Shown here one piece after another: positions 46,193-54,036 of a DNA stretch of 64,000 bases; position 1 is the first letter of the stretch; each line of letters opens with the position of its first letter. The position numbers and the translations under genes are program-made. Under the pieces are notes generated by a model that did not search any database, had not been told where the DNA came from, and saw only the letters and a program-made list of their open reading frames with translations. Origin of the DNA: Cognataquiflexum aquatile (GTDB lineage Bacteria; Bacteroidota; Bacteroidia; Cytophagales; Cyclobacteriaceae); the NCBI RefSeq assembly GCF_003316845.1, contig NZ_QMIK01000001.1:1426001-1490000 (forward strand), read 5' to 3'.

Positions 46193-47503
46193 TTAGATCA
46201 CATCCCCATACAAATCAAATTCAGTGGCGTCGTTGACACGGACATTGACAAAATCCCCAACTCTGCAATAATGCTTGGCCGCATCGATCAGGACTTCATT
46301 GTCCACCTCGATGGAGTCAAATTCTGTCCTTCCGACGAAGTATCCGTTTTCTTTTTTGTCCACCAACACTTTATATTCTTTGCCTATTTTGGCCTGATTG
46401 AGGTCAAAGGAAATCTGCTCCTGTATCTCCATAAGGTGGTTTGCCCTTGCCTGCTTCACTTCCTGTGGAATGATATCCTCCATCGTGTGGGCGTGGGTAT
46501 TTTCTTCATGGGAATAAGTAAATACGCCCAAACGCTCAAATTTCATTCTTTCGACAAAATCCACCATCTCCTGAAACTCGGGTTCGCCCTCTCCCGGATG
46601 CCCGGCAATCAGGGTTGTCCTGATCGCAATTTCCGGGATGATGTCACGGATAGAATGGATCAATTCCTCCTGCTTTTCCCGGGTTGTGCCCCGTCTCATG
46701 GTCTTCAATACCGACGTAGAACCATGCTGAAGGGGGATATCGAGGTAATTACAGATATTGGATCGCTCCTTCATCACTTCGATTACATCCATCGGAAAAC
46801 CGGTAGGATAGGCATAATGCAGCCTGATCCATTCGATTCCTTCCACATCAGAAAGGTTTCTGAGCAGGTCTGCAAGGTTTCTCTTTTTGTATAAATCCAA
46901 ACCGTAATAGGTCGAATCCTGTGCAATCAGCAAAAGCTCTTTGGTTCCGTTGGCGGCTTTGTGTTGGGCTTCCTTCACCAATTCCTCGATAGGTCTTGAA
47001 ATATGGCCTCCTCGCATCAGCGGAATGGCACAAAATGAACAAGGCCTGTCGCAGCCTTCGGAGATTTTCATGTAAGCATAATGGGCATTGTGCGTCAGCA
47101 GCCTCTCCCCTACAAGTTCATGCTTGTAATCCGCTTTGAATTTTTTGAGCAAAGCAGGAAGGTCTCTTGTCCCGAAATAGGCATCCACCTGCGGAATTTC
47201 CTTTTCGAGGTCGTCTTTGTACCGCTGAGAGAGGCAACCGGTCACATAAACTTTGTCCACCAATCCCTTTTCTTTGGCATCCACATATTGTAGAATCGTA
47301 TCAATGGATTCCTGCTTGGCATTGTCTATAAAGCCACAGGTATTGATGATGACGATGTTGTTGTCCTGATTTTCGGATTCGTGGAATGCATTGATCCCGT
47401 TTCCTCTCAATTGTGTCAAAAGCACCTCGGAATCAACCAGATTCTTGGAGCATCCCATGGTGATGATATTGACTTTGTCTTTTTTTAATGTTCTCGCTTT
47501 CAC
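46193..47503 (-). CDS. rimO: Ribosomal protein S12 methylthiotransferase RimO
   Basis: A 436-residue radical-SAM methylthiotransferase that modifies an aspartate of ribosomal protein S12. The N-terminal UPF0004 domain has three cysteines in TMGCSKNLVDSEVLL, INTCGFIDNAKQES and VTGCLSQRYKDDL. The radical-SAM motif is EGCDRPCSFCAIPLMRGGHI (C-x3-C-x2-C), and a TRAM domain ends the protein. The RimO branch is chosen over MiaB by SRPIEELVKEA and the GCSKN start. The start is GTG at 47503. It stands alone and is a normal housekeeping gene, complete in all motifs. Confidence 0.95.
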   Translation of the reverse strand: MKARTLKKDKVNIITMGCSKNLVDSEVLLTQLRGNGINAFHESENQDNNIVIINTCGFIDNAKQESIDTILQYVDAKEKGLVDKVYVTGCLSQRYKDDLEKEIPQVDAYFGTRDLPALLKKFKADYKHELVGERLLTHNAHYAYMKISEGCDRPCSFCAIPLMRGGHISRPIEELVKEAQHKAANGTKELLLIAQDSTYYGLDLYKKRNLADLLRNLSDVEGIEWIRLHYAYPTGFPMDVIEVMKERSNICNYLDIPLQHGSTSVLKTMRRGTTREKQEELIHSIRDIIPEIAIRTTLIAGHPGEGEPEFQEMVDFVERMKFERLGVFTYSHEENTHAHTMEDIIPQEVKQARANHLMEIQEQISFDLNQAKIGKEYKVLVDKKENGYFVGRTEFDSIEVDNEVLIDAAKHYCRVGDFVNVRVNDATEFDLYGDVI

Positions 47504-47548
47504 GCTTTTCCTGCTTTGGCTGCAAAGGTAGGGAAATTTGAGGTTTTA

Positions 47549-47609
47549 AGATTGGAAGATTGAAAAATTGGAAGATTGGAAGTTGGGAAGATTGGAAGGT
47601 TGGAAGGTT
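47549..47609. repeat. Simple repeat of ATTGGAAG-type units
   Basis: Degenerate tandem units of ATTGGAAG, ATTGAAAA and GTTGGAAG fill about 60 bases just upstream of rimO. Similar strings occur at 49098-49135 and 52154-52190, so this is one of a dispersed family in this window. Confidence 0.6.
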
Positions 47610-47620
47610 TCTCCCTTTTT

Positions 47621-47685
47621 ATTCCAATTTATTTCAACCCTATTTCCATTTTATTTCAACCGTATTTCCACTTTATTTCAATTTT
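47621..47685. repeat. Three tandem copies of a 21-22-bp unit
   Basis: The unit ATTTCCATTTTATTTCAACC plus GT occurs at 47642-47663, with a 21-base variant before it (47621-47641) and a 22-base variant after it (47664-47685). It lies between rimO and the stop of the GH-like gene. Confidence 0.7.
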
Positions 47686-47701
47686 TTGTCTTTCTCTTAT
47701 T

Positions 47702-48793
47702 TCAATACCCCGTAATCTCCTTCATTAACTTAAAAAATCCCTTTTTCCGCTCTGAATTGGTTCCCCAATCAACCGGTACACTCTGATATCCCTGCTCAAA
47801 GCCCTCATCTTTCATGCGATAATCAAACAGCCCCCATGATGCGTAGGCTGAGACGGCAGCTTTGAAGTTATTCCGATCTTTGTCAAAATCAAAATGATCG
47901 TCTTCGTTAAAAATTATTGGCATTTTTTGATATCCTTCCACTTCTTTGGTCTGTTTAACCATTTCAACAATCCTATCCGGGTTGCTTACCCCATTGCCAT
48001 GGAGCAATATAAAATCAGAGACTTTGACCACATTGGTTTTGGGAATCACTCCTCCTCCATAACTTGTACTCACATAAAACCTATGCCCATTTTTTTCTAT
48101 ATTCTTAGCCAACGCTATCAATTCATGAACTCTTTCAGGCTTTAAAATATCGTGGTCATAAGCATTGACATCACATTCATTGTTTATTTCGATCAACACA
48201 TTCCTGTATCCACCATCCTGTAACCAATCTGTCGCGTTTTGAACTGCCGCAATCACAGCCTTTTCGTCCGCTAATCTTTGGTCCTGTCCAAAATAAAAAT
48301 ATCCGACAATCGGAACCATCCCTAATTCATCGGCTTTATCAAGGATTCTTTTCAACCGCCCCATATAATCTTTCCTCAATTCGCCCTTCTCGGTAAAAGC
48401 CGAATTATACCAAGGCTGACTTTGGGAATATCCAAACGGGCTTCCACCCTGTAAATTGATGGTGAAAGAAAGCAGTCCATGATTTCGCCATTCCTCCATA
48501 TTGGCTATAAATTCATCTGTGTTTCTTTCAGGATCCCATTTTCCCGAATCCGGGTATTCCCAGTTAAATACAGTCTCAGGATTTAAGTCATCAAAAATCC
48601 CCTGTACCATCCTGGAATTCATCAATAATCCTTCAATCTTTTGGCCGTTCCAAACTCTATTTTGATAAGTTGGCTTGCCATTGATGTAAAACTGATCTCC
48701 CTTGATTTCGACTGTGGTTTTTCTTTCTTCCTGATCAAAATCATTGCTGAAAATCAAACTCAGGAGAATTATTAAAATTTTAGAAAGTACCAT
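47702..48793 (-). CDS. Secreted glycoside hydrolase-like TIM-barrel protein (clan GH-A type)
   Basis: A 363-residue protein with a hydrophobic N-terminus (LSKILIILLSLIFSNDF) that should direct export. A short beta-strand start (VEIKGDQFYINGKPTYQN) is common in GH-A family enzymes. YRNVLIEINNECDVNAYD has the N-E pair expected for the acid/base of clan GH-A, at about residue 200, and MPIIFNEDDHFDFDKD near 295 may supply the nucleophile. SYGGGVIPK and FILLHGNG resemble intermediate barrel strands. The exact GH family and substrate are not recognised. It is a single gene on the minus strand. Confidence 0.6.
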   Translation of the reverse strand: MVLSKILIILLSLIFSNDFDQEERKTTVEIKGDQFYINGKPTYQNRVWNGQKIEGLLMNSRMVQGIFDDLNPETVFNWEYPDSGKWDPERNTDEFIANMEEWRNHGLLSFTINLQGGSPFGYSQSQPWYNSAFTEKGELRKDYMGRLKRILDKADELGMVPIVGYFYFGQDQRLADEKAVIAAVQNATDWLQDGGYRNVLIEINNECDVNAYDHDILKPERVHELIALAKNIEKNGHRFYVSTSYGGGVIPKTNVVKVSDFILLHGNGVSNPDRIVEMVKQTKEVEGYQKMPIIFNEDDHFDFDKDRNNFKAAVSAYASWGLFDYRMKDEGFEQGYQSVPVDWGTNSERKKGFFKLMKEITGY

Positions 48794-48981
48794 AGGTTCC
48801 GATTATTTATCCAAAGGTGTTCTTTAGCAAGTCATTAAGTTAAAAGATTATGTCTGAAAATTATTGAAATCGGCAATTTTGATTTGAAAGGCCATTAACG
48901 GGATCCCTTATGTTACTTAAATATTAATTTTTGAGGATTAATTTGGGTTTAAATTAAAGTATCCTTAACGGCTGATTTCCT

Positions 48982-49009
48982 TTTGGGGAAAGGTTTATTT
49001 CTACTTTTG
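48982..49009 (+). promoter_or_regulatory. Candidate Bacteroidota-type promoter
   Basis: TTTG (48982-48985) and TACTTTTG (49002-49009) match the -33 TTTG and -7 TAnnTTTG elements, separated by 16 bases, slightly short of the usual range. Transcription would begin near 49015, exactly where the predicted RNA structure starts. Confidence 0.45.
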
Positions 49010-49014
49010 AAGTC

Positions 49015-49092
49015 GTACAGCAAACGAAAATTTTTTCATTAACCTTGCATTACTTTTAGGCGTCGATGTGAATCGACGCCTTTGCTGTTTTT
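49015..49092 (+). ncRNA. Candidate structured small RNA
   Basis: About 78 nt. An outer stem ACAGCAAA (49017-49024) / TTTGCTGT (49081-49088) encloses a 9-bp hairpin GGCGTCGAT-GTGA-ATCGACGCC (49059-49080) with a GNRA tetraloop and a weaker GAAAA/TTTTC hairpin near 49026-49037. TTTTT at 49088-49092 would terminate it. A promoter-like pair lies immediately upstream. No ORF of note is inside. It matches no RNA family that I recognise. Confidence 0.42.
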
Positions 49093-49209
49093 AGGGGGAT
49101 TGAAAAATTTCAAAATTGGAAGATTGGAAAATAAAGGGTTTTAAGGTTAAAAAGTTGAAAGATTCTAAAGTTCCTTCCAAAGGTCATGTTTTTAAGGGAT
49201 GGACAATGG

Positions 49210-49325
49210 ATAACTTCCAACTCCCACTTCCCCCTTCCATCACCTTCCACCTCTCTCCCTCCTACTTCTGCCTTCCATACTTCCTACTTCCCACCTCCCT
49301 ACTTCTTACCTCCATCCCTCCTCAA
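49210..49325. repeat. Polypyrimidine/polypurine simple-repeat tract
   Basis: The plus strand is almost entirely C and T (CCTCC, CTTCC, ACTTCC units). On the minus strand it reads as degenerate GGAAGTAGGAAG-type repeats. It overlaps the last codons of the AraC-type gene. Confidence 0.55.
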
Positions 49326-49850
49326 TTTCCTATACTCACTCGGTGTCATGCCCGTGATTTTTTTGAATTGGGAAGAAAGGTGCTGCACGGAACTGTAATC
49401 CAGTTTATACGCCATTTCACTCAAGGTGAGCTCTTCATAAAAAAGCCACTCCTTCACTTTTTCGATTTTGAGGCTGATAAAATATTTTTCAATTGCAATT
49501 CCTTCCATACTGCTAAAAAGGTGACTCAGCATGCTATAATCTTCCGGGATATGGGAATTGATATAGGTGGAAATATTTAAACCCGAAGGTATTTCCTCCT
49601 TTTGAAACAACAGGGTAAACAGGTTTTTGACCTTTTCTATGCGCTGCACATCCCTGTCTTTCAAGATTTCAAAGCCGAGTTTTTCAATTTCGGTTTCAAA
49701 GATCCCGTAGGCTACTTCATCCATTTGGGTATTTAACCTTACTTTCCCAAGTTCCACCCTTTCAAACCCGATTTTTTGTTGGTTCAGGACATTTTCAACA
49801 GCCATGATACAGCGTGGACAAACCATATTTTTGATCAGGATATCTACCAT
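49299..49850 (-). CDS. HMA-AraC fusion transcriptional regulator
   Basis: A 183-residue protein. Residues 1-70 resemble a heavy-metal-associated domain with MVCPRC as the metal-binding C-x2-C. Residues ~85-180 are an AraC-type DNA-binding region: EELTLSEMAYKLDYSSVQHL and FKKITGMTPSEYRKL are the second helix-turn-helix and the family end motif. Such short proteins in Bacteroidota often control copper or other heavy-metal efflux genes. None is adjacent here; the nearest gene is the divergent dehydrogenase, so the target is unknown. The C-terminus (RRDGGKK) is inside a purine-rich repeat tract. Confidence 0.8.
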   Translation of the reverse strand: MVDILIKNMVCPRCIMAVENVLNQQKIGFERVELGKVRLNTQMDEVAYGIFETEIEKLGFEILKDRDVQRIEKVKNLFTLLFQKEEIPSGLNISTYINSHIPEDYSMLSHLFSSMEGIAIEKYFISLKIEKVKEWLFYEELTLSEMAYKLDYSSVQHLSSQFKKITGMTPSEYRKLRRDGGKK

Positions 49851-50018
49851 AAATATTTCCTCCTTTGCTTATTGAATGAAAGATTTGGATTTAAGTAAAC
49901 ATAACCCAATTTGGTACAAGATAAGTTCTGTCCAAACCTTGGGGAGAAAGCTAAATTCAACTAATTTGGCATCAAATTAAATAGATATACGCTTCTTTGC
50001 CAGTTACCTAATAATCTA

Positions 50019-50063
50019 CTTCAGTCGGGTCGGAAGACCGAAGTCGGAAGACCGATGTTCCGG
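50019..50063 (-). repeat. Short interspersed repeat, copy B (inverted copy of 34299-34343)
   Basis: On the minus strand it reads ACATCGGTCTTCCGACTT, CGGTCTTCCG and CCCGACTGAAG, differing from copy A in only a few positions. It lies 86 bases before the dehydrogenase start codon, in the divergent region shared with the AraC-type gene. Confidence 0.75.
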
Positions 50064-50148
50064 ACATTTCAGTGTCCAACATTAAATTATTTTGGATTAA
50101 CGCTTTCACTGGCATCATTGCGTCCATACATATTAAATCATAAACCCT

Positions 50149-52155
50149 ATGCCCAATCCAAGCACCGAAGCGCAAGCAATGATTTTTGATAGAAAAGAGT
50201 ATTCTGACAAGACTTTATTGGGTCTATATGAATCCCTGTTGATGCCGAGAAGGATTGAAGAAAAAATGCTCATCCTTCTCCGTCAGGGTAAAATCTCCAA
50301 GTGGTTTAGCGGTTGGGGACAAGAAGCCATCTCCATCGGCGCAGTCAATGCCCTGCAGGAAGATGAATATATCCTGCCGATGCACCGTAACCTTGGGATA
50401 TTTACCGGTAGAAATCTTCCTTTGGAAAAACTTTTTGCACAGTTTCAGGGTAAAAAATCGGGCTATACCAAAGGCCGAGACCGTTCCTTTCACTTTGGTA
50501 CCAACGATCACCATATCGTCGGGATGATTTCCCACCTCGGTCCACAGATGGCCATTGCGGACGGCATCGGTTTGGCACATAAACTTTCAAAAGAAAACAA
50601 GGTCAGCTTGGTTTTTACCGGTGATGGCGCAAGTTCAGAAGGGGATTTTCACGAAGGGCTCAATGTGGCCGCAGTATGGAAACTCCCGGTAATCTTTGTC
50701 GTCGAGCACAACGGGTACGGACTTTCTACGCCAAGTGATGAACAGTTTGCTTTCAAATATTTTACTGAAAAAGGCCCGGGTTATGGTATGGAGGCTGTTC
50801 GAGTGGATGGAAACAATGTTTTGGCAGTCTATGATACTGTCAAAAAATTAGCAGAAGATATCAGGCAAAACCCAAGACCGATCCTATTGGAAGCAATTAC
50901 CTTCCGGATGCGTGGACATGAAGAAGCTTCAGGAACCAAGTACGTTCCCAAGGAACTTATGGAAACATGGGCGCTCAAAGACCCGGTGGACAATTACGAG
51001 AGGTATTTGGAGGAATCAGGAGTATTGAATCCTGAAGCCAAAGAAAAAATCAACAAAAAAATCAAGGCTGCGATCAATAAAGGATTGGATATTGCCTTTG
51101 CCGAAGAAGCCATTAGCGCAGATACTACAGAGGAAATGGCGGATATCTACGCGCCATTTCAACAAGAAGTAATCACTCCAAAATCAGATCAGAAAACCGA
51201 AAAACGCTTCTTGGATGCCATCGCCGACGGCCTCCGCCAATCCATGGAAAAGTATCCAAACCTCATCCTCATGGGTCAGGACATCGGAACTTATGGTGGG
51301 GCATTTAAGATTACGGATGGTTTCAAAAACAGATTCGGCGCCGACCGTGTACGCAATACCCCGCTCTGCGAAAGTGCCATCATCGGTGCTGCCCTTGGTT
51401 TATCCATCAAAGGTTATAAGTCAATGGTGGAGATGCAGTTTGCGGATTTTGTGTCCGTGGGATTCAACCAAATCGTGAACAACTTGGCTAAAATCCATTA
51501 CCGATGGGGACAAAATGCCGATGTTGTCGTCCGCATGCCAACCGGTGCCGGAGTCGCCGCAGGACCTTTCCATTCCCAATCCAACGAGGCCTGGTTTTTC
51601 CACACTCCCGGACTGAAAATCGTCTACCCCTCAAATCCATACGATGCCAAGGGATTGCTGAATGCGGCTTTTGAAGACCCAAATCCATACATGTACTTTG
51701 AGCATAAGGCACTTTACCGTTCCATCTCTGAATCCATTCCCGATGACTATTATACCGTCGAAGTTGGCAAAGCCAACTTGGTACAGGAAGGGGAGACGCT
51801 CAGTATCATCACCTACGGCATGGGTGTTCATTGGGCAAAAACAGCGGTGAAAGAATTGGGTGTTTCGGCAGACATCTTGGATTTGCGGACTTTACTTCCT
51901 TGGGACAAAGAGGCGGTGGAAAAAACGGTCAAAAAAACCGGAAAAGTAATTTTCCTTCAGGAAGATTGCCTCACAGGAGGAATAGGTTCGGAGATAGTGG
52001 CCTGGATTTCAGAAAACTGCTTTGAATTCCTTGACGCCCCTGTAATGCGGGAAGGAAGCATGGATACACCGGTTCCTTTTGCCCCAAGTCTGGAAAAGAA
52101 TTTTCTGCCGGTGGGGAGGTTTAAAGAGAAATTGAGGAAGCTGATGGAGTATTGA
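50149..52155 (+). CDS. 2-oxoacid dehydrogenase E1, fused alpha and beta subunits
   Basis: A 668-residue thiamine-diphosphate enzyme. The alpha half (~1-310) has SKWFSGWGQEAISIGAV, MHRNLGIF and the TPP/Mg motif GDGASSEGDFHEGLNVAA...NGYGLSTP. The beta half (~345-668) has MGQDIGTYGGAFKITDGF, NTPLCESAIIGAALGLSIKG, ADFVSVGFNQIVNNLAK and FLQEDCLTGGIGSEI. The enzyme decarboxylates a 2-oxoacid and acylates a lipoyl E2. A branched-chain substrate is favoured because such fused E1 proteins in Bacteroidota are usually annotated this way and make primers for branched fatty acids. E2 and E3 are not in the window. A second in-frame ATG is at residue 11. Confidence 0.9.
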   Translation: MPNPSTEAQAMIFDRKEYSDKTLLGLYESLLMPRRIEEKMLILLRQGKISKWFSGWGQEAISIGAVNALQEDEYILPMHRNLGIFTGRNLPLEKLFAQFQGKKSGYTKGRDRSFHFGTNDHHIVGMISHLGPQMAIADGIGLAHKLSKENKVSLVFTGDGASSEGDFHEGLNVAAVWKLPVIFVVEHNGYGLSTPSDEQFAFKYFTEKGPGYGMEAVRVDGNNVLAVYDTVKKLAEDIRQNPRPILLEAITFRMRGHEEASGTKYVPKELMETWALKDPVDNYERYLEESGVLNPEAKEKINKKIKAAINKGLDIAFAEEAISADTTEEMADIYAPFQQEVITPKSDQKTEKRFLDAIADGLRQSMEKYPNLILMGQDIGTYGGAFKITDGFKNRFGADRVRNTPLCESAIIGAALGLSIKGYKSMVEMQFADFVSVGFNQIVNNLAKIHYRWGQNADVVVRMPTGAGVAAGPFHSQSNEAWFFHTPGLKIVYPSNPYDAKGLLNAAFEDPNPYMYFEHKALYRSISESIPDDYYTVEVGKANLVQEGETLSIITYGMGVHWAKTAVKELGVSADILDLRTLLPWDKEAVEKTVKKTGKVIFLQEDCLTGGIGSEIVAWISENCFEFLDAPVMREGSMDTPVPFAPSLEKNFLPVGRFKEKLRKLMEY

Positions 52156-52216
52156 GGGATTGAAAAATTGAAAGATTTGAAGGTTTTAATATTATTAAGT
52201 TTCAAGGTTGTGTTGT

Positions 52217-52259
52217 CGTGACGTCATCCTGAAACCGAGGTACAAAGTATGAAGGATCT
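52217..52259. repeat. GTCATCCTGA...GAAGGATCT interspersed element
   Basis: The ends GTCATCCTGA and GAAGGATCT are partial inverted repeats (ATCCT / AGGAT). Sequences of this form are frequent in intergenic DNA of Bacteroidota, from general knowledge; one copy was noticed in this window. Confidence 0.5.
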
Positions 52260-52312
52260 ATAAAATAAAAGAGACTCTTAGCTTCACCACCAATGACAGA
52301 AATGGAATTTCC

Positions 52313-52435
52313 CCCTTCGACAAGCTCAGGGATCGAAGATTCTGTGTTTGGAGGGTGAGGAGGGAAAAGCGGCTACGCCGCTTTTCCCTCCTCACCCTCT
52401 CGCGAGAACAACCTCGGTGGCCGAGCTTGCCGAGG
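52313..52435. repeat. Repeat island: inverted REP-like motifs around a 23-bp hairpin
   Basis: CCCTTCGACAAGCTCAGGG (52313-52331) and, in inverted orientation, the related GAGCTTGCCGAGG (52423-52435; reverse complement CCTCGGCAAGCTC) flank a perfect inverted repeat with arms 52351-52373 and 52377-52399 and a 3-base loop. TCTCGCGAGA at 52398-52407 is a further perfect palindrome, and CCTCGG/CCGAGG bracket the last motif. Confidence 0.7.
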
Positions 52436-52578
52436 CCGAAATAAGATAGTTTCAATGTCATTCCTTTTCTGAAAGTTTTTTTTGAAAATGTTTGAAACTC
52501 AGATTGACGAACCAAAAAGACCATTCTTACAGCTTTCATCAAAATCAATTTCACCAAGTTTTTCATTAAATTAGAATT

Positions 52579-53193
52579 ATGAAAACCGAAGAAACCGAAA
52601 ACAAAGTCAGCGAACCCTCTACAGAATATGGCAAGTATTCCTATGCGGATTACCTGACTTGGCAAATGGATGAAATGGTGGAAATCATCAAAGGAAAAGT
52701 TTTTAAATCTGCTGCAGCAGCTGCTCCTAGAAGAATTCACCAAAAAGTCTCTCTTAAGATTTCAAGTTCTCTCTATCAATTCCTTCAAGGCAAACCCTGT
52801 GAAGTATATACTGCTCCCTTTGATGTAAGGCTTCCTGTCAAGTCAAAAAGAAACGAAGATATCTTTACCGTCGTGCAGCCCGATATCTGCGTGGTCTGCG
52901 ACCGCAGCAAATTGGATGATGCAGGCTGTATCGGTGCGCCGGACTTGATTATCGAGATCCTTTCCCCCGGTTCCAACCGAAAAGAACTCAAGTACAAATA
53001 TGAAGTCTATGAAGAAAGTGGTGTGAAGGAATATTGGGTGATCCAACCTACCGAACAGACGCTGTTGATTTATACGCTGACTACAGGAAAATACGTCCCC
53101 TCCAGACTTTTTTCACCCGGAGATATTGTAAGTTCAGCTTGTATTGAAGGATTCAGTTTGGATTTGGAAGAGGTTTTCCAAGACTTGGATTGA
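52579..53193 (+). CDS. Uma2 family (DUF820) PD-(D/E)XK nuclease-like protein
   Basis: A 204-residue protein with the Uma2 fold elements: YADYLTWQMDEMVEIIKGKV at residue ~19, YTAPFDVRLP near 77, VQPDICVVCDRSKL near 96 (PD), and GAPDLIIEILSPGSNRKELK near 115, followed by KYEVYEESGVKEYWVIQP. The family has a restriction-endonuclease-like core (D...E-x-L-S) and is abundant in cyanobacteria and Bacteroidota; its biological role is not known. It follows a repeat-rich gap and is only slightly separated from the next gene. Confidence 0.85.
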   Translation: MKTEETENKVSEPSTEYGKYSYADYLTWQMDEMVEIIKGKVFKSAAAAAPRRIHQKVSLKISSSLYQFLQGKPCEVYTAPFDVRLPVKSKRNEDIFTVVQPDICVVCDRSKLDDAGCIGAPDLIIEILSPGSNRKELKYKYEVYEESGVKEYWVIQPTEQTLLIYTLTTGKYVPSRLFSPGDIVSSACIEGFSLDLEEVFQDLD

Positions 53194-53249
53194 AACAAAT
53201 TTCTAAAACTGCATTAGGTTCTTTCCGTATTAATTCCAAAAACACTCGA

Positions 53250-53942
53250 ATGACTCGGATAATCTTTCTAGCTATCTTCCTTTTGTCTGCATCTGTTTCC
53301 CATGCTCAATATTTCTCAACAGGTTTTCAGGCCAATCTTGGTGTACCTGTGGGTGATTTGAGGGAAATAATGGATGGATCTGTTTTTCCTGAATATACCA
53401 TATCTTTTTATTACCGGTTTCCCATGAAGCCCATTGAGGTGGGATTTGGACTTGGATACGGAAAGCATGGCACAGAACTCGAAAAAAGAACCGACCTATA
53501 TCCGGGATTTACCGACGAACTGAGACTGAGACGAAACAATAACCTGATGACTTTTATGGGGATATTCAGGTATAATTTTGAAAGTGAAAAGCGGATCATC
53601 CCATTTTTGGAAGCGCAGGTCGGCGCCAATTATTTCTATACCCGATATAAAATCCGAGAGTTTCAGTTTGAAGAACCGATAGAAGAAGGGATGGATTTCA
53701 GTGATTGGGTATTGGGTTACAGGTTTGGAGGTGGATTCAAAGTCCCCTTCAAAAACAGGGAAATGGGGCATTTCGAATTCAAAGTCCTGTACCACGACAG
53801 CGGGCCGGTGGATTTTCTAAGAAAACAGGATACAGAATACCTTCCCGACCAGGGCGAGGGGGAGTTTGTCTATACGCCGCAGCGGTCAGCCATTACCATG
53901 ATCCAACCCGGAATAGGGTTTATTTTTACGATTGGCAACTGA
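53250..53942 (+). CDS. Outer-membrane-beta-barrel-like secreted protein
   Basis: A 230-residue protein from the ATG at 53250, which starts a good signal peptide (RIIFLAIFLLSASVSHAQ). A TTG at 53190 overlaps the Uma2 gene and would bury the signal. The mature protein alternates short beta strands and turns (FSTGFQANLGVPVGDL, EYTISFYYRFPMKPIEVGFG, MTFMGIFRYNFES, VLGYRFGGGFKVPF) and ends IQPGIGFIFTIGN with a terminal aromatic residue two places before the end. This fits an eight-strand outer-membrane barrel. No specific family or ligand is recognised. Confidence 0.7.
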   Translation: MTRIIFLAIFLLSASVSHAQYFSTGFQANLGVPVGDLREIMDGSVFPEYTISFYYRFPMKPIEVGFGLGYGKHGTELEKRTDLYPGFTDELRLRRNNNLMTFMGIFRYNFESEKRIIPFLEAQVGANYFYTRYKIREFQFEEPIEEGMDFSDWVLGYRFGGGFKVPFKNREMGHFEFKVLYHDSGPVDFLRKQDTEYLPDQGEGEFVYTPQRSAITMIQPGIGFIFTIGN

Positions 53943-54007
53943 AAATGCAATGGCACAGGATTTGTTTCGTTAAAATAGAATCTAAACCAACTGTATATAT
54001 ATCCTAA

Positions 54008-54036
54008 AAAACCGACGGGAAACTGCCGGTTTTTTT
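54008..54036. terminator. Bidirectional terminator between convergent genes
   Basis: AAAACCGACGG (54008-54018) pairs with CTGCCGGTTTT (54023-54033) around GAAA with one mismatch. T residues follow on the plus strand and A residues precede it, so it can end both the barrel gene (plus) and the propeller gene (minus, stop at 54035). Confidence 0.75.

Larger units (their letters stand above)
48794..49298. other. Intergenic region with candidate small RNA and simple repeats
   Basis: This 505-base gap separates the GH-like gene from the AraC-type gene. It holds a promoter-like pair (48982-49009), a structured RNA candidate (49015-49092), ATTGGAAG-type simple repeats (49098-49135) and a pyrimidine-rich tract (about 49210-49325) that runs into the end of the AraC-type gene. 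Confidence 0.6.
52156..52578. other. Intergenic region made of interspersed repeats
   Basis: This 423-base gap has no credible gene. It holds a simple-repeat start (52154-52190), a GTCATCCTGA...GAAGGATCT element, a CCCTTCGACAAGCTCAGGG element, a 23-bp perfect hairpin, TCTCGCGAGA, and a related GAGCTTGCCGAGG element. Details are in the repeat entries. Confidence 0.65.

Noticed and set aside
46181-46894. 237-codon plus-strand ORF across rimO
   Set aside because: It is antisense to the rimO TRAM and radical-SAM domains, which are intact.
47549-47685. CRISPR array
   Set aside because: The repeats are adjacent with no unique spacers, the units are degenerate and no cas gene is present.
52258-52743. 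161-codon ORF on the minus strand
   Set aside because: It is antisense to the start of the Uma2 gene and runs through the hairpin and REP-like motifs. Its composition is low-complexity and no family is recognised.
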